Position numbers and translations under genes: made by a program
Part shown: positions 6,344 through 6,442 of the stretch, one piece after another
How positions within the stretch are numbered: the first letter of the stretch is position 1
How the letters are laid out: every line of letters begins with the position of its first letter
From: an uncultured Sutterella sp.
Lineage (GTDB): Bacteria > Pseudomonadota > Gammaproteobacteria > Burkholderiales > Burkholderiaceae_F
DNA: 6,442 bases
Reading direction: 5' to 3'
Assembly: GCA_937906995.1 (NCBI GenBank)
Contig: CALESB010000062.1
Span: 1-6,442, forward strand
The notes under the pieces: model-generated
What the model was told of the DNA's origin: nothing
Seen by the model: only the letters and a program-made list of their open reading frames with translations
The model's database searches: none

Positions 6344-6442
6344 GTCAATAACCCCCGTCTAAAGACGGAGGCTTGAAAAGGCCTTGGTTGACTAGCCTCA
6401 GTGATCCTTCTTTGGAAGGTGAACTACGTTGGATTGGAATGT
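6344..6442 (-). mobile_element. Probable 3' (right) end of an IS200/IS605-family element, rest beyond the window
   Basis: Read on the minus strand this stretch ends AAGCC, then TCCGTC-TTTA-GACGGGGG, then TTATTGAC. AAGCC plus a GC hairpin plus a terminal TTGAC/GTCAA is the pattern I know from right ends of tnpB-bearing IS200/IS605 (IS1341-type) elements. The hairpin (CCGTC 6355-6359, GACGG 6364-6368, with outer CC/GG across one mismatch) has no T-run on either strand, which argues against a simple lolD terminator. A second stem, CCTTC/GAAGG (6406-6410/6415-6419), lies inside. In such elements this 3' region is part of the TnpB guide (omega) RNA, and the guide is the flanking sequence past the end, here the reverse complement of the lolD terminus. 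The family call is from memory of the pattern, not a search; whether the element is complete cannot be seen. Confidence 0.5.
6345..6440 (-). CDS. tnpB: Possible C-terminal tail of a TnpB-like protein (partial)
   Basis: A reading frame enters from the right edge on the minus strand and stays open for 31 codons to TGA at 6345-6347. It includes IPIQRSSPSKEGSLRLVNQG and ends KPPSLDGGY, running through the terminal hairpin. TnpB tails beyond the RuvC and zinc-finger parts are variable and often read into the element end, so this is compatible with tnpB, but no catalytic motif lies in the window. Another frame, ending LPKKDH at a TGA near 6398, is an alternative tail. The call rests on the element end next to it. 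Confidence 0.33.
   Translation of the reverse strand: MPIQRSSPSKEGSLRLVNQGLFKPPSLDGGY

Noticed and set aside
6352..6371. Hairpin after lolD as a simple intrinsic terminator
   Set aside because: No T-run follows on the plus strand (CTTGAAAAGG), and the flanking AAGCC and TTGAC fit an IS200/IS605 right end better.

Overview
This 6.4 kb window reads as an ordinary chromosomal segment of a Gram-negative bacterium. Evidence for an outer membrane is a lipoprotein-export ABC transporter (lolC/E-type permease plus lolD) and a protein with a Sec signal peptide. A single permease gene directly followed by lolD, the long E. coli-like argininosuccinate synthase and a moderate A+T content would suit a betaproteobacterium, perhaps of the gut Sutterellaceae type. 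That placement is inference from gene style, not from a marker gene.

Layout, left to right. Positions 70-1287 (minus) encode an AI-2E/PerM-family membrane protein whose last ~38 residues look frameshifted. A 195 bp divergent intergenic region with a perfect 7 bp inverted repeat separates it from a Nudix hydrolase (1483-2070, plus) of the ADP-ribose pyrophosphatase type. A 161 bp spacer packed with hairpins (TTTGAGTTT and TTTGTCGA repeats) leads into argG (2232-3560, plus), which ends at a strong hairpin terminator. A small secreted PepSY-like protein (3695-4141, minus) converges on that terminator. A 266 bp divergent region with two clear inverted repeats precedes lolC/E (4408-5661) and lolD (5654-6343), which overlap by 8 bp and form a translationally coupled operon.

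The right edge (6344-6442) starts immediately after the lolD stop. On the minus strand it looks like the 3' end of an IS200/IS605-type (tnpB-bearing) element: a terminal GC hairpin preceded by AAGCC and ending in TTGAC, with a possible tnpB tail reading into it. Most of that element lies outside the window.

The genes form separate transcription units: membrane transport, nucleotide housekeeping, arginine biosynthesis, an envelope protein of unknown role, and lipoprotein release. I see no CRISPR array, rRNA, tRNA or new multi-gene system. The best leads are the IS200/IS605 end abutting lolD, the frameshifted AI-2E tail, and the structured argG and lolC leaders.
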